Positions 33,820 to 43,453 are shown, numbered from the stretch's first letter. The stretch is DNA of 43,466 nucleotides from Roseiflexus sp. (GCA_025062325.1 JANXAL010000050.1:1-43466), one strand, 5' to 3'. Translations and numbers: made by a program. The notes: generated by a model not told the origin, from the letters alone.

Positions 33820-35166
33820 ATGCAGATCGCGCCCGGTATTTTCAAGGCATACGACATCCGCGGGGTCTATCCAACGGAGCTGAACGAGGAAGGCGCCTAC
33901 GCTATCGGACGCGCATTCGTCACGTTCCTGGGGGCGCGCGAGGTGATTGTGGGGCACGATATGCGCCTGTCGGGACCGGCGATCTTCAACGCGGTGACGC
34001 GCGGCATTATGGATCAGGGCGCTGATGTGGTGAACATCGGCCTAGTGAGCACCGATCAGTACTACTTCGCCTGCACTCGGCTCGGCCTGCCTGGGATGAT
34101 GGTCACTGCTTCGCATAACCCGAAACAGTACAACGGGTTTAAAATGGTGCGCCAGATGCCGTATCTGCTCAGTGGCGCCGAAGGCATTCAGGACTTGCGG
34201 CGTATCGTTGAGAACGACGCATATGCTTCGCCAACGCGCACCGGCAGCATGCGCACGCTCGACCTGTCAGATGAATTTGTAGAGTTTGTGCTTGGGCTGA
34301 TTGACATCGAAAAACTGAAGCGCCGACGCCTCAAGATTATCGCCGATACCGGCAATGGCACGGTTGGTCCCATTCTTCAGCGCATTTACGAACGCCTTCC
34401 GATCGATTTTATCGGGATGTATCTGGAGCCGGACGGCAACCTGCCGAACCATGGTCTCGACCCGCTCATGCCGGAGAATCGCGCTGAACTGGAGCGGCGC
34501 GTTGTTGAGGAACGCGCGGATGCCGGGTTTGCATTCGACGGGGATGGCGATCGCTTCTTCGTCATCGACGACCGCGGGCGCTTTGTGTCGGGCGATTTTC
34601 TCACGGCGCTGCTCGGACGGTATCTGCTTCAGCGCGCTCCTGGCAGCAAGATCGTCTACGATGTGCGTGCGTCGTGGGCGGTGCGTGACCTGATCAGCGC
34701 CGCTGGCGGCATCCCGCTGATCGAACGTGTTGGCCATGCCTTCATCAAGCGTCGCATGGCGAATGAAAATGCACTCTTTGGCGGCGAAGTCTCCGGGCAC
34801 TACTATTTCCGCGATTTCAACTTTGCCGACTCCGGGATCATTCCGTCGCTGTTCGTGATGGAAATGCTGGCGAGCGGCGGTCAATCGCTCTCGGCAATGC
34901 TGAAGCCTCTGGAGGAGAAATATTTCATCTCCGGCGAAATCAATTCGACCGTTGTCAACCCGAAGGAACGCCTCGAAGCGCTGGCGAACGCCTATGCCGA
35001 TGGCGTCATCGAGTGGATCGACGGCATCTCAGTCACCTATCCGACGTGGCATATGAATGTGCGCGCCTCGAATACCGAACCACTGATACGCCTGAACCTG
35101 GAAGCTACAACCCGTGAAGAGATGGAACGCCGCCGTGATGAGGTGCTGGCGATCATTCGCGGGTGA
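33820..35166 (+). CDS. manB: Phosphomannomutase/phosphoglucomutase
   Basis: The 448-residue protein is an alpha-D-phosphohexomutase. The active-site Ser98 is in TASHNPKQYNGFK, the Mg2+ loop is DGDGDRFF, and the sugar-binding loop is GGEVSGHYYFRDF. A C-terminal phosphate loop RASNTEPLIRLNLE is present. It interconverts 6- and 1-phosphates of mannose or glucose to feed nucleotide-sugar synthesis. The ATG at 33820 has a strong AAGGAGAAGGAG just upstream; an ORF extension to 33646 crosses the promoter and was rejected. Sequence alone does not separate mannose from glucose use. Confidence 0.92.
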   Translation: MQIAPGIFKAYDIRGVYPTELNEEGAYAIGRAFVTFLGAREVIVGHDMRLSGPAIFNAVTRGIMDQGADVVNIGLVSTDQYYFACTRLGLPGMMVTASHNPKQYNGFKMVRQMPYLLSGAEGIQDLRRIVENDAYASPTRTGSMRTLDLSDEFVEFVLGLIDIEKLKRRRLKIIADTGNGTVGPILQRIYERLPIDFIGMYLEPDGNLPNHGLDPLMPENRAELERRVVEERADAGFAFDGDGDRFFVIDDRGRFVSGDFLTALLGRYLLQRAPGSKIVYDVRASWAVRDLISAAGGIPLIERVGHAFIKRRMANENALFGGEVSGHYYFRDFNFADSGIIPSLFVMEMLASGGQSLSAMLKPLEEKYFISGEINSTVVNPKERLEALANAYADGVIEWIDGISVTYPTWHMNVRASNTEPLIRLNLEATTREEMERRRDEVLAIIRG

Positions 35167-35170
35167 ACCG

Positions 35171-35206
35171 GAACGTTGAACGTTCAACGTTGAACGTTCA
35201 ACGTTC
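35171..35206. repeat. 36-bp perfect palindrome of AACGTT units
   Basis: The block is an exact palindrome built from five AACGTT hexamers alternately joined by GA and CA steps. It begins four bases after the phosphohexomutase stop and 15 bases before the tRNA promoter. It has no T-run and so is not a classic terminator, although it can form a hairpin. Confidence 0.8.
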
Positions 35207-35220
35207 GCTCTCTTTTCCAG

Positions 35221-35249
35221 TTGCATCTCACGCCAATGGTTGCTACAAT
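35221..35249 (+). promoter_or_regulatory. Promoter of tRNA-Leu
   Basis: TTGCAT at 35221-35226 and TACAAT at 35244-35249 have a 17-base spacer. Transcription would begin about 17 bases before the mature 5' end of the tRNA. Confidence 0.7.
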
Positions 35250-35273
35250 TGAAGGGGAATATTGCTGTCTTGC

Positions 35274-35358
35274 GGGGACGTGGCGGAATTGGCAGACGCG
35301 CAAGTCTTAGGAACTTGTGGAGCAATCCGTGAGGGTTCGAGTCCCTCCGTCCCCACCA
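35274..35358 (+). tRNA. tRNA-Leu, anticodon UAG
   Basis: The acceptor stem GGGGACG pairs with CGTCCCC, followed by A and an encoded CCA. The anticodon stem CAAGT/ACTTG holds the loop CTTAGGA, giving anticodon UAG. A long variable arm follows, and the T arm is GAGGG-TTCGAGT-CCCTC, as in class II tRNAs. Leu tRNAs with this anticodon read CUN codons. Confidence 0.95.
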
Positions 35359-35476
35359 TCCTCGGTTAAGATCTCACAACTTGCCCCTCTTGCAGTAAGA
35401 GCAGTTTGACGGTTTTGTCGCCTTTTCAGGCATTGGAATGCAGAAACTGGCACGTGCGCCCATCATGGAGCGTTGC

Positions 35477-35505
35477 TTGACTTACCTAGGCGGAGCCTCT
35501 ATAAT
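35477..35505 (+). promoter_or_regulatory. Strong sigma-70-type promoter upstream of the SWIM gene
   Basis: TTGACT at 35477-35482 and TATAAT at 35500-35505 with a 17-base spacer give a near-consensus promoter. Transcription should start near 35512, about 200 bases before the SWIM-gene ATG. Confidence 0.8.
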
Positions 35506-35511
35506 GCTGGC

Positions 35512-35643
35512 AACCAGTTAAGATTGTGAATTATATCGCAGCATCCAACGAGGAATGCTGGCCATGCGAAGCAAAATGCCAGTCGGATATGGAACAGCCT
35601 GAGGCGGCGCGGACGTGCATTCGTCTGTGCCGCTTCAGTTTTT
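35512..35643 (+). ncRNA. Candidate small RNA or attenuator leader
   Basis: The predicted transcript from the promoter at 35477 would run about 130 bases to a strong terminator at 35599-35643. The upstream part has two competing short stems that share CTGGC: CAGCAT/ATGCTG and CTGGC/GCCAG (about 35554-35584). No open frame of note lies inside. It is either a stand-alone small RNA or a leader controlling the SWIM gene that starts 69 bases after the T-run. I do not recognise a known RNA family. Confidence 0.55.
35599..35643 (+). terminator. Very strong intrinsic terminator hairpin
   Basis: A 17-bp stem (35599-35615 against 35622-35638) has no mismatches, three G-U pairs and a six-base loop, followed by TTTTT at 35639-35643. 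Its 5' arm CTGAGGCGGC is 9/10 identical to CTGAGGAGGC at 35697-35706, which contains the ribosome binding site of the downstream gene. Confidence 0.85.
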
Positions 35644-35711
35644 GCGCAAGGCGCGGAAGACGGGCAAAGCCGCAACGGCTTGCCTGTGAGCACTAGCTGA
35701 GGAGGCAGGGT

Positions 35712-36254
35712 ATGCTCTCGGATTTGATCGGGAAGATCGAGAAGGCCCGGCGCTACGCGGCGGAACCGGAACGCATCGCTCTCGACGAGATCACGGTTCA
35801 CTTCAACGGCAGCAACAATGAGCACACTATTCGGCTCGTGCAGAGTCGTTGGGCCTGCGATTGTGAAGTGTTCCATCTGCGCGGCGTGTGCGCACACGTG
35901 ATGACGCTGCAGAAAGTGCTGGCGCCGATGCTGTCGGCGGAGGCGCGTGAGCCGGGTCCGATCATCATCCATTCCGAACTGATCAGCATGATCGAGAAGT
36001 CGCGCCGCTATGTGCATGAACTGGATCGGATTGAGATCCAGGCGTTGCGAGCACGCTTCCATGGCACTAACAATGACCATATCCTGGCGTTGACCGAAAC
36101 CGGTTGGTCGTGTGATTGTTCGACGTTCCGCGTGTGGCATACCTGCGCCCACGTGATGGCATTGCAGCGCATTCTGGCGCCGATGTTGCCGGCTATTGCC
36201 CGTGAGCCGGGCGCGGTTTCTGTTGAGGAACATCTTGTCAGCGCGTTGAGCTAA
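35712..36254 (+). CDS. Small protein with two tandem SWIM-type zinc fingers
   Basis: The 180-residue protein is a clear internal duplication. Residues 1-80 and 86-165 each contain an ARRY/SRRY helix and a strand, then CxC...CxH: Cys49, Cys51, Cys60 and His62 in the first half, and Cys134, Cys136, Cys145 and His147 in the second. A shared AHVM(T/A)LQ(K/R)(V/I)LAPML tail follows each. CxCx(n)CxH is the SWIM zinc-binding pattern, usually a nucleic-acid or protein-binding element inside larger proteins. Here the fingers stand alone. GGAGG at 35701-35705 is well spaced from the ATG. The function is unknown. Confidence 0.8.
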   Translation: MLSDLIGKIEKARRYAAEPERIALDEITVHFNGSNNEHTIRLVQSRWACDCEVFHLRGVCAHVMTLQKVLAPMLSAEAREPGPIIIHSELISMIEKSRRYVHELDRIEIQALRARFHGTNNDHILALTETGWSCDCSTFRVWHTCAHVMALQRILAPMLPAIAREPGAVSVEEHLVSALS

Positions 36255-36275
36255 CTCCCGAGTGCGGCCACCGTT

Positions 36276-36310
36276 CCCCGCTCCGCCGCCAGGAGCGGGG
36301 ATTTTGTTGT
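36276..36310 (+). terminator. Intrinsic terminator after the SWIM gene
   Basis: Perfect 9-bp arms CCCCGCTCC (36276-36284) and GGAGCGGGG (36292-36300) are followed by ATTTTGTTGTT. It separates the SWIM gene from the glycerophosphodiesterase gene. Confidence 0.8.
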
Positions 36311-36326
36311 TACGAGGAAAGATGCT

Positions 36327-37061
36327 ATGACTCTGGTGATTGCTCATCGCGGCGCGTCAGCATATGCGCCGGAGAACACGCTGCGTGCATTTGAGCTTGC
36401 TGTTAGGCAGGGCGCCGATATGTGCGAACTCGATGTGCAACGCACCGCTGATGGCGTTCTGGTAGTGTTTCACGATGATACGACGGCGCGCTGGGAGGCG
36501 AGAGGACGACCCGTGGCGCGCTGCACGCTTGCCGAGCTGCGACAGCTCGACATCGGCGGCGAGCGCGTGGCGACTCTGGCAGAGGTGTGCGCCTTTGCCC
36601 GCGAATGCGGAATACAGTTGAATGTTGAACTGAAAGCGCGCGGCATCGGCGCTGAGGTGGTGCGCCTCTTGCGCCGCGAACGGGTGTCCGATCAGGTGCT
36701 GCTTTCCTCATTCTGGGACGAAGCGCTTGCAGAAGTGGCGGCAGTTGCGCCCGACCTGCCGCGCGCTCTTCTGATGGGCATCCCCACGTTTCGTCTCGAT
36801 GTGCGCCTGCGCGAAAGCTGGCCCTTCCTGGACCTCAAACGGGTTGGTGCGGTCGCCTGGCACCCTGCCTGCCAGATTCCATTGCTGGATCACGTGCTGC
36901 CGATTGTGCGTCGTGCCGGGTATCGCGTGCATGTTTGGACGATCAACGATCCCGAAGAGATGCGTCGATTTTTGAGGCTTGGCGTGGATGGCATTATGAC
37001 CGATGTCCCTGATGTGTTACGACGGATTATCGTCATGTCATCGAATGAAAACTTGACGTAA
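36327..37061 (+). CDS. Glycerophosphodiester phosphodiesterase family protein
   Basis: A 244-residue GDPD with the standard N-terminal IAHRGASAYAPENT (His7, Arg8), the ELDVQRTADGVLVVFHDD metal/catalytic segment, a central NVELKA strand, and the C-terminal VHVWTINDPEEM and GIMTDVPD. It hydrolyses glycerophosphodiesters to an alcohol and glycerol 3-phosphate. No signal peptide is seen, so it is probably cytoplasmic. AGGAAAG precedes the ATG. Because of the terminator before it, it may have its own promoter, or be reached only by read-through. Confidence 0.9.
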   Translation: MTLVIAHRGASAYAPENTLRAFELAVRQGADMCELDVQRTADGVLVVFHDDTTARWEARGRPVARCTLAELRQLDIGGERVATLAEVCAFARECGIQLNVELKARGIGAEVVRLLRRERVSDQVLLSSFWDEALAEVAAVAPDLPRALLMGIPTFRLDVRLRESWPFLDLKRVGAVAWHPACQIPLLDHVLPIVRRAGYRVHVWTINDPEEMRRFLRLGVDGIMTDVPDVLRRIIVMSSNENLT

Positions 37062-37158
37062 TTATCATTATGGTTTATATTTGGTAAACGGCAGGCGTGC
37101 GTCTGCCTGATGGTCGGAATGTCTGTAACGCTGTAGTCGTCAATGTCGCACCATTCGT

Positions 37159-37187
37159 TTGCATTTTTGAACACCTTATGGTACACT
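37159..37187 (+). promoter_or_regulatory. Promoter upstream of the NlpC/P60 gene
   Basis: TTGCAT at 37159-37164 and TACACT at 37182-37187 have a 17-base spacer, about 117 bases upstream of the chosen ATG. The surrounding 37062-37303 holds no gene. Confidence 0.55.
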
Positions 37188-37303
37188 CGCGCCACCGTGT
37201 TATCTGTCGATGATATGCCCTGCCACGTCTCATGGTTGTCCGGTTGCGCTGAACCGGCAACGCTATGGTGCATGGCGCAGGGTATACTGCCAGGAGATGC
37301 TCC

Positions 37304-38902
37304 ATGATCGAGCACAGTCATCGGGGTATGGCGTCGGACCCGTACAGCCTTGAGTCGCTGCAGCGCCGTGCGCTTGCCCGAAGGCAACAACGGAAATCGT
37401 TTACCCGCGCTCTTGTCACTCGATGGCAAACGGTTCGGTCCACCCGGCTCGGTTCCCCCTCTAGTCTGCTTGCACGCCTTCCGGCTCGTATCATCCTTCA
37501 CGCGCTGGTTGCTCTGCTTCTCCCGGTAGCGATGTTCTTGTCGCAACTGCGTCCGGGTGTGCTAACGTCGGTCATTCCGGCGCCGGTTGCCCCGCAGGAA
37601 GGGAGCGAGTTTACAGTACCGCTGGCGCCGATCGACCTTGATGCCGCAATTGGCGATGCACCGCTGGAAGAGACTGCCGATCTGCCGGTGCCGCTCTCGC
37701 TCATCTCGCGCAGCGAGGCGCTCGCACCCATCGTGGTTCCTGCAACAGTCGCAGCAGAGCGCGCCTATTTGCGGAATGGCCCTGGCACGGAGTATGATGC
37801 AGTCGGGCGCATTTCCGGCGATACGCCTGTGCAAGTCATCGGTCGCTATGGCGACTGGTTCCAGATCCGCGAGCGGGCCGATAGCCCGGTCTACTGGATT
37901 TCGGGAGAAGTGCTCAATATTTCAGAGGCAGCGTCGTATACGCTGTTTGAAGTGCAGGAGAGCGCTATTCCACCGCCGCCGCCGCCCAAGATTGCAACTG
38001 TGCGCGAAAACGGTCTGCAACTGCGTGATGGTCCTGGGACCCATTATGTGCCGATCACGACTCTGAAGCAGAATACACAGCTTGAACTCTATGAAATGTA
38101 CCAGGACTGGTTTCACGTCGGCGCACCCGGCGGCCTCGATGGATGGGTCAAGGGGGAGTTCCTCAATGTGGATCCTTCGGTGGTCAAACGCCTGCTGGTT
38201 GCAGAAACCATTCCCGACCCGAACCCGGCGCTAGTAGGGGTAATTGCCGAGAACAGCGTCAACCTGCGCAAAGGTCCTGATTCACGCTATGATCGCATTG
38301 GCCGGATCGATGCGGGTGTGCAGGTCGATCTCATCGGCAAATATAAGGACTGGCTGCGCGTGCGGTTGCCTGATGGCACCAAAGCGTGGGTGTTTCGTGA
38401 TCTGATCCGCACAACGGCGCACGTGCTGCGGCGTGTGCCGGTCAGCCGTGACTTCCCGGCGCTGCCGATGAGCGGCAGACGTCCTGGTGTAGGCGCCGGT
38501 CTGGCGAATATTCCAGCCAGCGGTGACGTTGCCAGTTTTGCTGTCCAATTCGTCGGAGCGCGCTATCGTTGGGGCGGATCAAGCCCGGCGACCGGGTTCG
38601 ATTGCAGCGGGTTCACCAGTTATGTGTATCGTCAGTTTGGAGTCAACTTGCCGCGCAGCGCCGCCGCACAGTTCAACACCGCGTATGGGGCGTCGGTTGG
38701 TCCGATGGAGAATCTGGCGCCAGGCGATCTAGTGTTCTTCCGCAATACTGGCGGGCGACGCGGGATCAGCCACGTGGCCATCTATATCGGCGGTGGGCGC
38801 ATCATTCACGCCATGACGCCGCGCTACGGCGTGCAGGTGTCGAGCATCTGGGGATCGTATTGGACATCGCGCTACTACGGCGCTATCCGGGTGCGCCGGT
38901 AA
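37304..38902 (+). CDS. NlpC/P60 peptidoglycan hydrolase with three SH3-like domains
   Basis: The 532-residue protein has a basic cytoplasmic N-terminus, one membrane segment (about 63-81), then three bacterial SH3 domains (about 152-206, 230-290, 312-368; each with LR-GP near the start). The C-terminal NlpC/P60 domain has catalytic Cys434 in GFDCSGFTSY and His490 in SHVAIYIG, with GD in APGDLVFF. These enzymes cut gamma-D-glutamyl bonds in cell-wall peptides. The ATG at 37304 follows AGGAG; an extension to 37265 is less likely. A strong terminator follows. Confidence 0.92.
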   Translation: MIEHSHRGMASDPYSLESLQRRALARRQQRKSFTRALVTRWQTVRSTRLGSPSSLLARLPARIILHALVALLLPVAMFLSQLRPGVLTSVIPAPVAPQEGSEFTVPLAPIDLDAAIGDAPLEETADLPVPLSLISRSEALAPIVVPATVAAERAYLRNGPGTEYDAVGRISGDTPVQVIGRYGDWFQIRERADSPVYWISGEVLNISEAASYTLFEVQESAIPPPPPPKIATVRENGLQLRDGPGTHYVPITTLKQNTQLELYEMYQDWFHVGAPGGLDGWVKGEFLNVDPSVVKRLLVAETIPDPNPALVGVIAENSVNLRKGPDSRYDRIGRIDAGVQVDLIGKYKDWLRVRLPDGTKAWVFRDLIRTTAHVLRRVPVSRDFPALPMSGRRPGVGAGLANIPASGDVASFAVQFVGARYRWGGSSPATGFDCSGFTSYVYRQFGVNLPRSAAAQFNTAYGASVGPMENLAPGDLVFFRNTGGRRGISHVAIYIGGGRIIHAMTPRYGVQVSSIWGSYWTSRYYGAIRVRR

Positions 38903-38926
38903 GCGCTCTTCCATCGTCGTTGCGAT

Positions 38927-38960
38927 ACGCCCGTGCTGGTATGCACGGGCGTTGCTGTGT
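38927..38960 (+). terminator. Intrinsic terminator after the NlpC/P60 gene
   Basis: Perfect 10-bp arms ACGCCCGTGC (38927-38936) and GCACGGGCGT (38943-38952) enclose a six-base loop. A short T-containing tract (TGCTGTGT) follows, weaker than a classical T-run. Confidence 0.65.
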
Positions 38961-39062
38961 GTGGGTGCGTCGGCGTAGTTGCTGTCATTGATCGATCATC
39001 TTATGCGATTACAATTACGCTGGTATACGCTCGTATAATCCACATCCACGAGGCAGGATGGT

Positions 39063-40130
39063 ATGAAAGGACTGGTTCTCAGCGGCGGCAAAGGCACCCG
39101 CCTGCGCCCCATTACCTACACCAGCGCCAAGCAATTGGTGCCAGTCGCCAACAAGCCGGTGCTCTTCCGCGTCATCGAAACGATCCGCGATGCTGGCGTC
39201 GAAGATATTGGCGTCGTGATTGGCAGCACCGGACCCGAAGTGCGCGCTGCCGTCGGCGATGGCAGTCGCTGGGGCGTGCGAATTACCTATATCGAACAGG
39301 ACGAACCGCTGGGTCTGGCGCACGCTGTTAAGATTTCGCGCGACTTTCTCGGGGATGATCGGTTTGTCATGTTTCTGGGAGACAACTGCATTCAGGGCGG
39401 TATCGCGCCGCTGCTCCAGCAGTTCAGTACGAGCGACTACAATGCGCAGATCGTGCTCAAGCAGGTTGCCACGCCAGAACAGTACGGCGTGGCTGTGCTC
39501 GATGAACGGGGACAGATCGTGCGTCTGGTTGAAAAACCGCGCCAGCCCCCGTCGGATCTGGCGCTAGTCGGCATCTATATGTTCGACAACAGCATCTGGG
39601 AGGCGGTGGAAGCGATTCGCCCGTCGTGGCGCGGTGAACTGGAGATTACTGACGCAATCCAGTGGTTGGTGGAGCATGGGCGGCGCGTCTTCCCCTACAT
39701 CCACCATGGCTGGTGGATTGATACCGGCAAAAAGGACGACATGCTGGAGGCGAATCGCCTGATCCTGGAGGAAATGTCAGCATCGATCGACGGATTCGTT
39801 GATCGCGACTCCCACCTGATCGGCAAGGTGATCATCGAGAAGGGCGCCGAAATCATAAACAGCACGATTCGCGGACCGGCCATCATCGGTGAACATACGC
39901 GCATTATCAATGCCTACATTGGTCCGTTCACATCGATCTATCACCACTGCGTCATCGAGAGCGCCGAGATTGAACATTCAATTGTGCTGGAGTACTGTAC
40001 CATCCGCGATCTGCCGTACCGACTAGAGGATAGTTTGATTGGGCGGTACGTCGAGGTGACGCGCTCACCGCGCAAACCGAAAGCGTACCGCCTGGTGCTG
40101 GGAGATCACTCGAATGTGGGCGTGTTGTGA
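39063..40130 (+). CDS. rmlA: Glucose-1-phosphate thymidylyltransferase, long form
   Basis: A 355-residue nucleotidyltransferase with LSGGKGTRLRPIT at the N-terminus, KQLVPVANKPV, then FLGDNCIQGG, VEKP and EITDAIQWLV motifs. A C-terminal left-handed beta-helix-like part (about 240-355) is present, which makes it the long RmlA type seen in archaea and actinobacteria. It makes dTDP-glucose from dTTP and glucose-1-phosphate, the first step to dTDP-rhamnose. GGCAGGATGG sits just before the ATG, and a TATAAT at 39034-39039 is a possible -10. No other rml genes are in view. Confidence 0.9.
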   Translation: MKGLVLSGGKGTRLRPITYTSAKQLVPVANKPVLFRVIETIRDAGVEDIGVVIGSTGPEVRAAVGDGSRWGVRITYIEQDEPLGLAHAVKISRDFLGDDRFVMFLGDNCIQGGIAPLLQQFSTSDYNAQIVLKQVATPEQYGVAVLDERGQIVRLVEKPRQPPSDLALVGIYMFDNSIWEAVEAIRPSWRGELEITDAIQWLVEHGRRVFPYIHHGWWIDTGKKDDMLEANRLILEEMSASIDGFVDRDSHLIGKVIIEKGAEIINSTIRGPAIIGEHTRIINAYIGPFTSIYHHCVIESAEIEHSIVLEYCTIRDLPYRLEDSLIGRYVEVTRSPRKPKAYRLVLGDHSNVGVL

Positions 40131-40164
40131 GCGTGGGTTGAACGTTTGATATTCAACCCACGCT
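40130..40164. terminator. Bidirectional terminator between rmlA and glpX
   Basis: Perfect 13-bp arms AGCGTGGGTTGAA (40130-40142) and TTCAACCCACGCT (40152-40164) with a nine-base loop overlap the stop codons of both convergent genes. There is no long T-run on either side. Confidence 0.7.
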
Positions 40165-41152
40165 ACGCGACGTGGATATAATCAACGTCAGAGATACGCA
40201 TCAGTTTTGTCCAGTCGTGGCGCGACTCGATATAGCGCACGGTGCCTGAGGCGGAGCGCATGACGACCGAGTAGGTGCGGGCGCCGCCGCTAAAATACCG
40301 CACCCCGCGCAAAAACTCGCCGTCGGTAATGCCGGTGGCGGCAAAGAATACGTTCTCACCACGCACGAGATCAGACGTGCGATAGACGCGATCGAGATCG
40401 ATGCCATTGGCGGCAGCCAGAGCGCGTTCGTCGTCATTCCGGGGCCAGAGCTTGCACTGGATCTCGCCGCCCATGCATTTCATGGCGCATGCGGTGATGA
40501 CGGCTTCAGGCGCGCCGCCTATCCCCATCAGGATATCCGCCGGCGGATCCTCAAGCGCAGTCATGATGCCTGCAGACACGTCGCCATGCAGAATAAGCTT
40601 GATGCGCGCTCCGGTCTCGCGGATCTGCCGGATGAGTTCCTTATGGCGCGGTCGGTCGAGGACAACGACGGTAATATCTTCAACCTCCTTCTTGAGCGCC
40701 CGTGCGACATTGCGGATGTTCTCGTCAACCGACGCATTGATGTCAATAGCGCCGCGCGCCTGCGGTCCGACCGCCAGTTTGTCCATGTAGGCAATGCCGG
40801 TCCAGTGATAGAGTGAGCCGCGCTCTGCGACGGCAACCACGGCAATCGCGCCTGGCATCCCCTCGGCGAGCAGTGTCGTGCCCTCAATCGGATCAACGGC
40901 GACATCGACCTCCGGCGGATCGCCGGTGCCTACCTTCTCGCCAATGTAGAGCATGGGCGCCTCATCCTTTGCTCCTTCGCCAATGACCACAACGCCATCC
41001 ATTGGAACAGCGTCGAGCGCAAAGCGCATGGCATCGACCGCTGCCTGGTCAGCGGCATTCTTATCGCCACGACCCATGAGGCGGGCGGCGCGTAACGCCG
41101 CCGCTTCAGTGCAGCGCACCAGGTCCATTCCCAGGTTTCGTTCGAGACGCAT
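40163..41152 (-). CDS. glpX: Class II fructose-1,6-bisphosphatase
   Basis: The 329-residue enzyme starts MRLERNLGMDLVRCTEAAAL. It has GEGAKDEAPML, the VDPIEGTT metal and phosphate motif, and the GDVSAGIMTAL and GIGGAPEAVITACA motifs, all diagnostic of GlpX. It removes the 1-phosphate of fructose-1,6-bisphosphate in gluconeogenesis and possibly in carbon fixation. GGAGG precedes the ATG. It converges on rmlA and is divergent from groES. Confidence 0.95.
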   Translation of the reverse strand: MRLERNLGMDLVRCTEAAALRAARLMGRGDKNAADQAAVDAMRFALDAVPMDGVVVIGEGAKDEAPMLYIGEKVGTGDPPEVDVAVDPIEGTTLLAEGMPGAIAVVAVAERGSLYHWTGIAYMDKLAVGPQARGAIDINASVDENIRNVARALKKEVEDITVVVLDRPRHKELIRQIRETGARIKLILHGDVSAGIMTALEDPPADILMGIGGAPEAVITACAMKCMGGEIQCKLWPRNDDERALAAANGIDLDRVYRTSDLVRGENVFFAATGITDGEFLRGVRYFSGGARTYSVVMRSASGTVRYIESRHDWTKLMRISDVDYIHVA

Positions 41153-41280
41153 CCGCAGCCTCCTTCACGTGAACTTCCGCCTTAACTGTGCGTGTCGAAA
41201 CAGGGTTGGCTACGATTGTAGCATGATTGCGCTGGTCTGCCTACATGTGACGCAGTGCGTCTTTTGTCTCATTATGTCTA

Positions 41281-41307
41281 CTGGCACTCTCGCTCGTCGA
41301 GTGCTAA
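41281..41307. promoter_or_regulatory. CIRCE operator, upstream copy (imperfect)
   Basis: CTGGCACTC, nine bases, then GAGTGCTAA matches the HrcA-binding CIRCE pattern. The right arm is perfect and the left arm has two mismatches (consensus TTAGCACTC-N9-GAGTGCTAA). It ends nine bases upstream of the groES -35 hexamer. Confidence 0.8.
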
Positions 41308-41315
41308 AATGGGAC

Positions 41316-41344
41316 TTGACAAAAACAATCGCTTTCGGTAGTAT
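41316..41344 (+). promoter_or_regulatory. groESL promoter
   Basis: TTGACA at 41316-41321 and TAGTAT at 41339-41344 have a 17-base spacer. The promoter lies between the two CIRCE operators. Confidence 0.85.
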
Positions 41345-41353
41345 AGAGAGCGG

Positions 41354-41380
41354 TTAGCACTCTCAAGCGAAGAGTGCTAA
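41354..41380. promoter_or_regulatory. CIRCE operator, perfect copy
   Basis: TTAGCACTC (41354-41362), nine bases, GAGTGCTAA (41372-41380) is an exact CIRCE element. It lies at the predicted transcription start of groES, so HrcA bound there would block initiation. The hrcA gene is not in this window. Confidence 0.97.
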
Positions 41381-41430
41381 CCGCTTCAGTTCTCAGCACA
41401 CTGCACAGGATCGAAGGAGGTTGTATCGAT

Positions 41431-41736
41431 ATGAGCACGGATTTCCGCATCCGTCCGCTCGCTGACCGCGTGGTCGTCAAGCCGGTTGAGCGCGAAGAGA
41501 AGACTAAGGGCGGCATCTATCTGCCGGATACGGCGAGCAAAGAGCGCCCCATGGAAGGCACGGTTCTGGCGGTTGGCGAAGGACGCCTCGATGACGACGG
41601 CAAGCGCATTCCCATGAGCGTCAAGCCCGGTGATCGCGTCATTTTTGCCAAGTACAGCGGCACCGAGTTCAAAATCGACGACGTTGAGTATCTCATTCTT
41701 TCCGAAAAGGATATCCTGGGCATTATCCAGGAGTGA
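41431..41736 (+). CDS. groES: Co-chaperonin GroES
   Basis: The 101-residue protein has the full 10-kDa chaperonin sequence: [27 protein letters not shown], the mobile loop, [20 protein letters not shown], and the final [17 protein letters not shown]. It caps GroEL and encloses substrates. The ATG at 41431 with GAAGGAGG at 41413-41420 gives the normal length; a TTG-based ORF start at 41374 would cross the CIRCE region and was rejected. It is co-transcribed with groEL, 61 bases downstream, under HrcA control. Confidence 0.97.
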   Translation: MSTDFRIRPLADRVVVKPVEREEKTKGGIYLPDTASKERPMEGTVLAVGEGRLDDDGKRIPMSVKPGDRVIFAKYSGTEFKIDDVEYLILSEKDILGIIQE

Positions 41737-41797
41737 CGCCGTTTCCATCGTATAGTCGTCAGCCTTTATTCCGTCAGATCAGGAGGACAGGACTCCT

Positions 41798-43429
<1,632 letters not shown>

Positions 43430-43453
43430 ATCTGAACACATACGGAGAGTCGT

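Noticed and set aside
35171-35206. Palindrome as the phosphohexomutase terminator
   Set aside because: No T-run follows and the structure is a regular hexamer array rather than a GC-rich stem.
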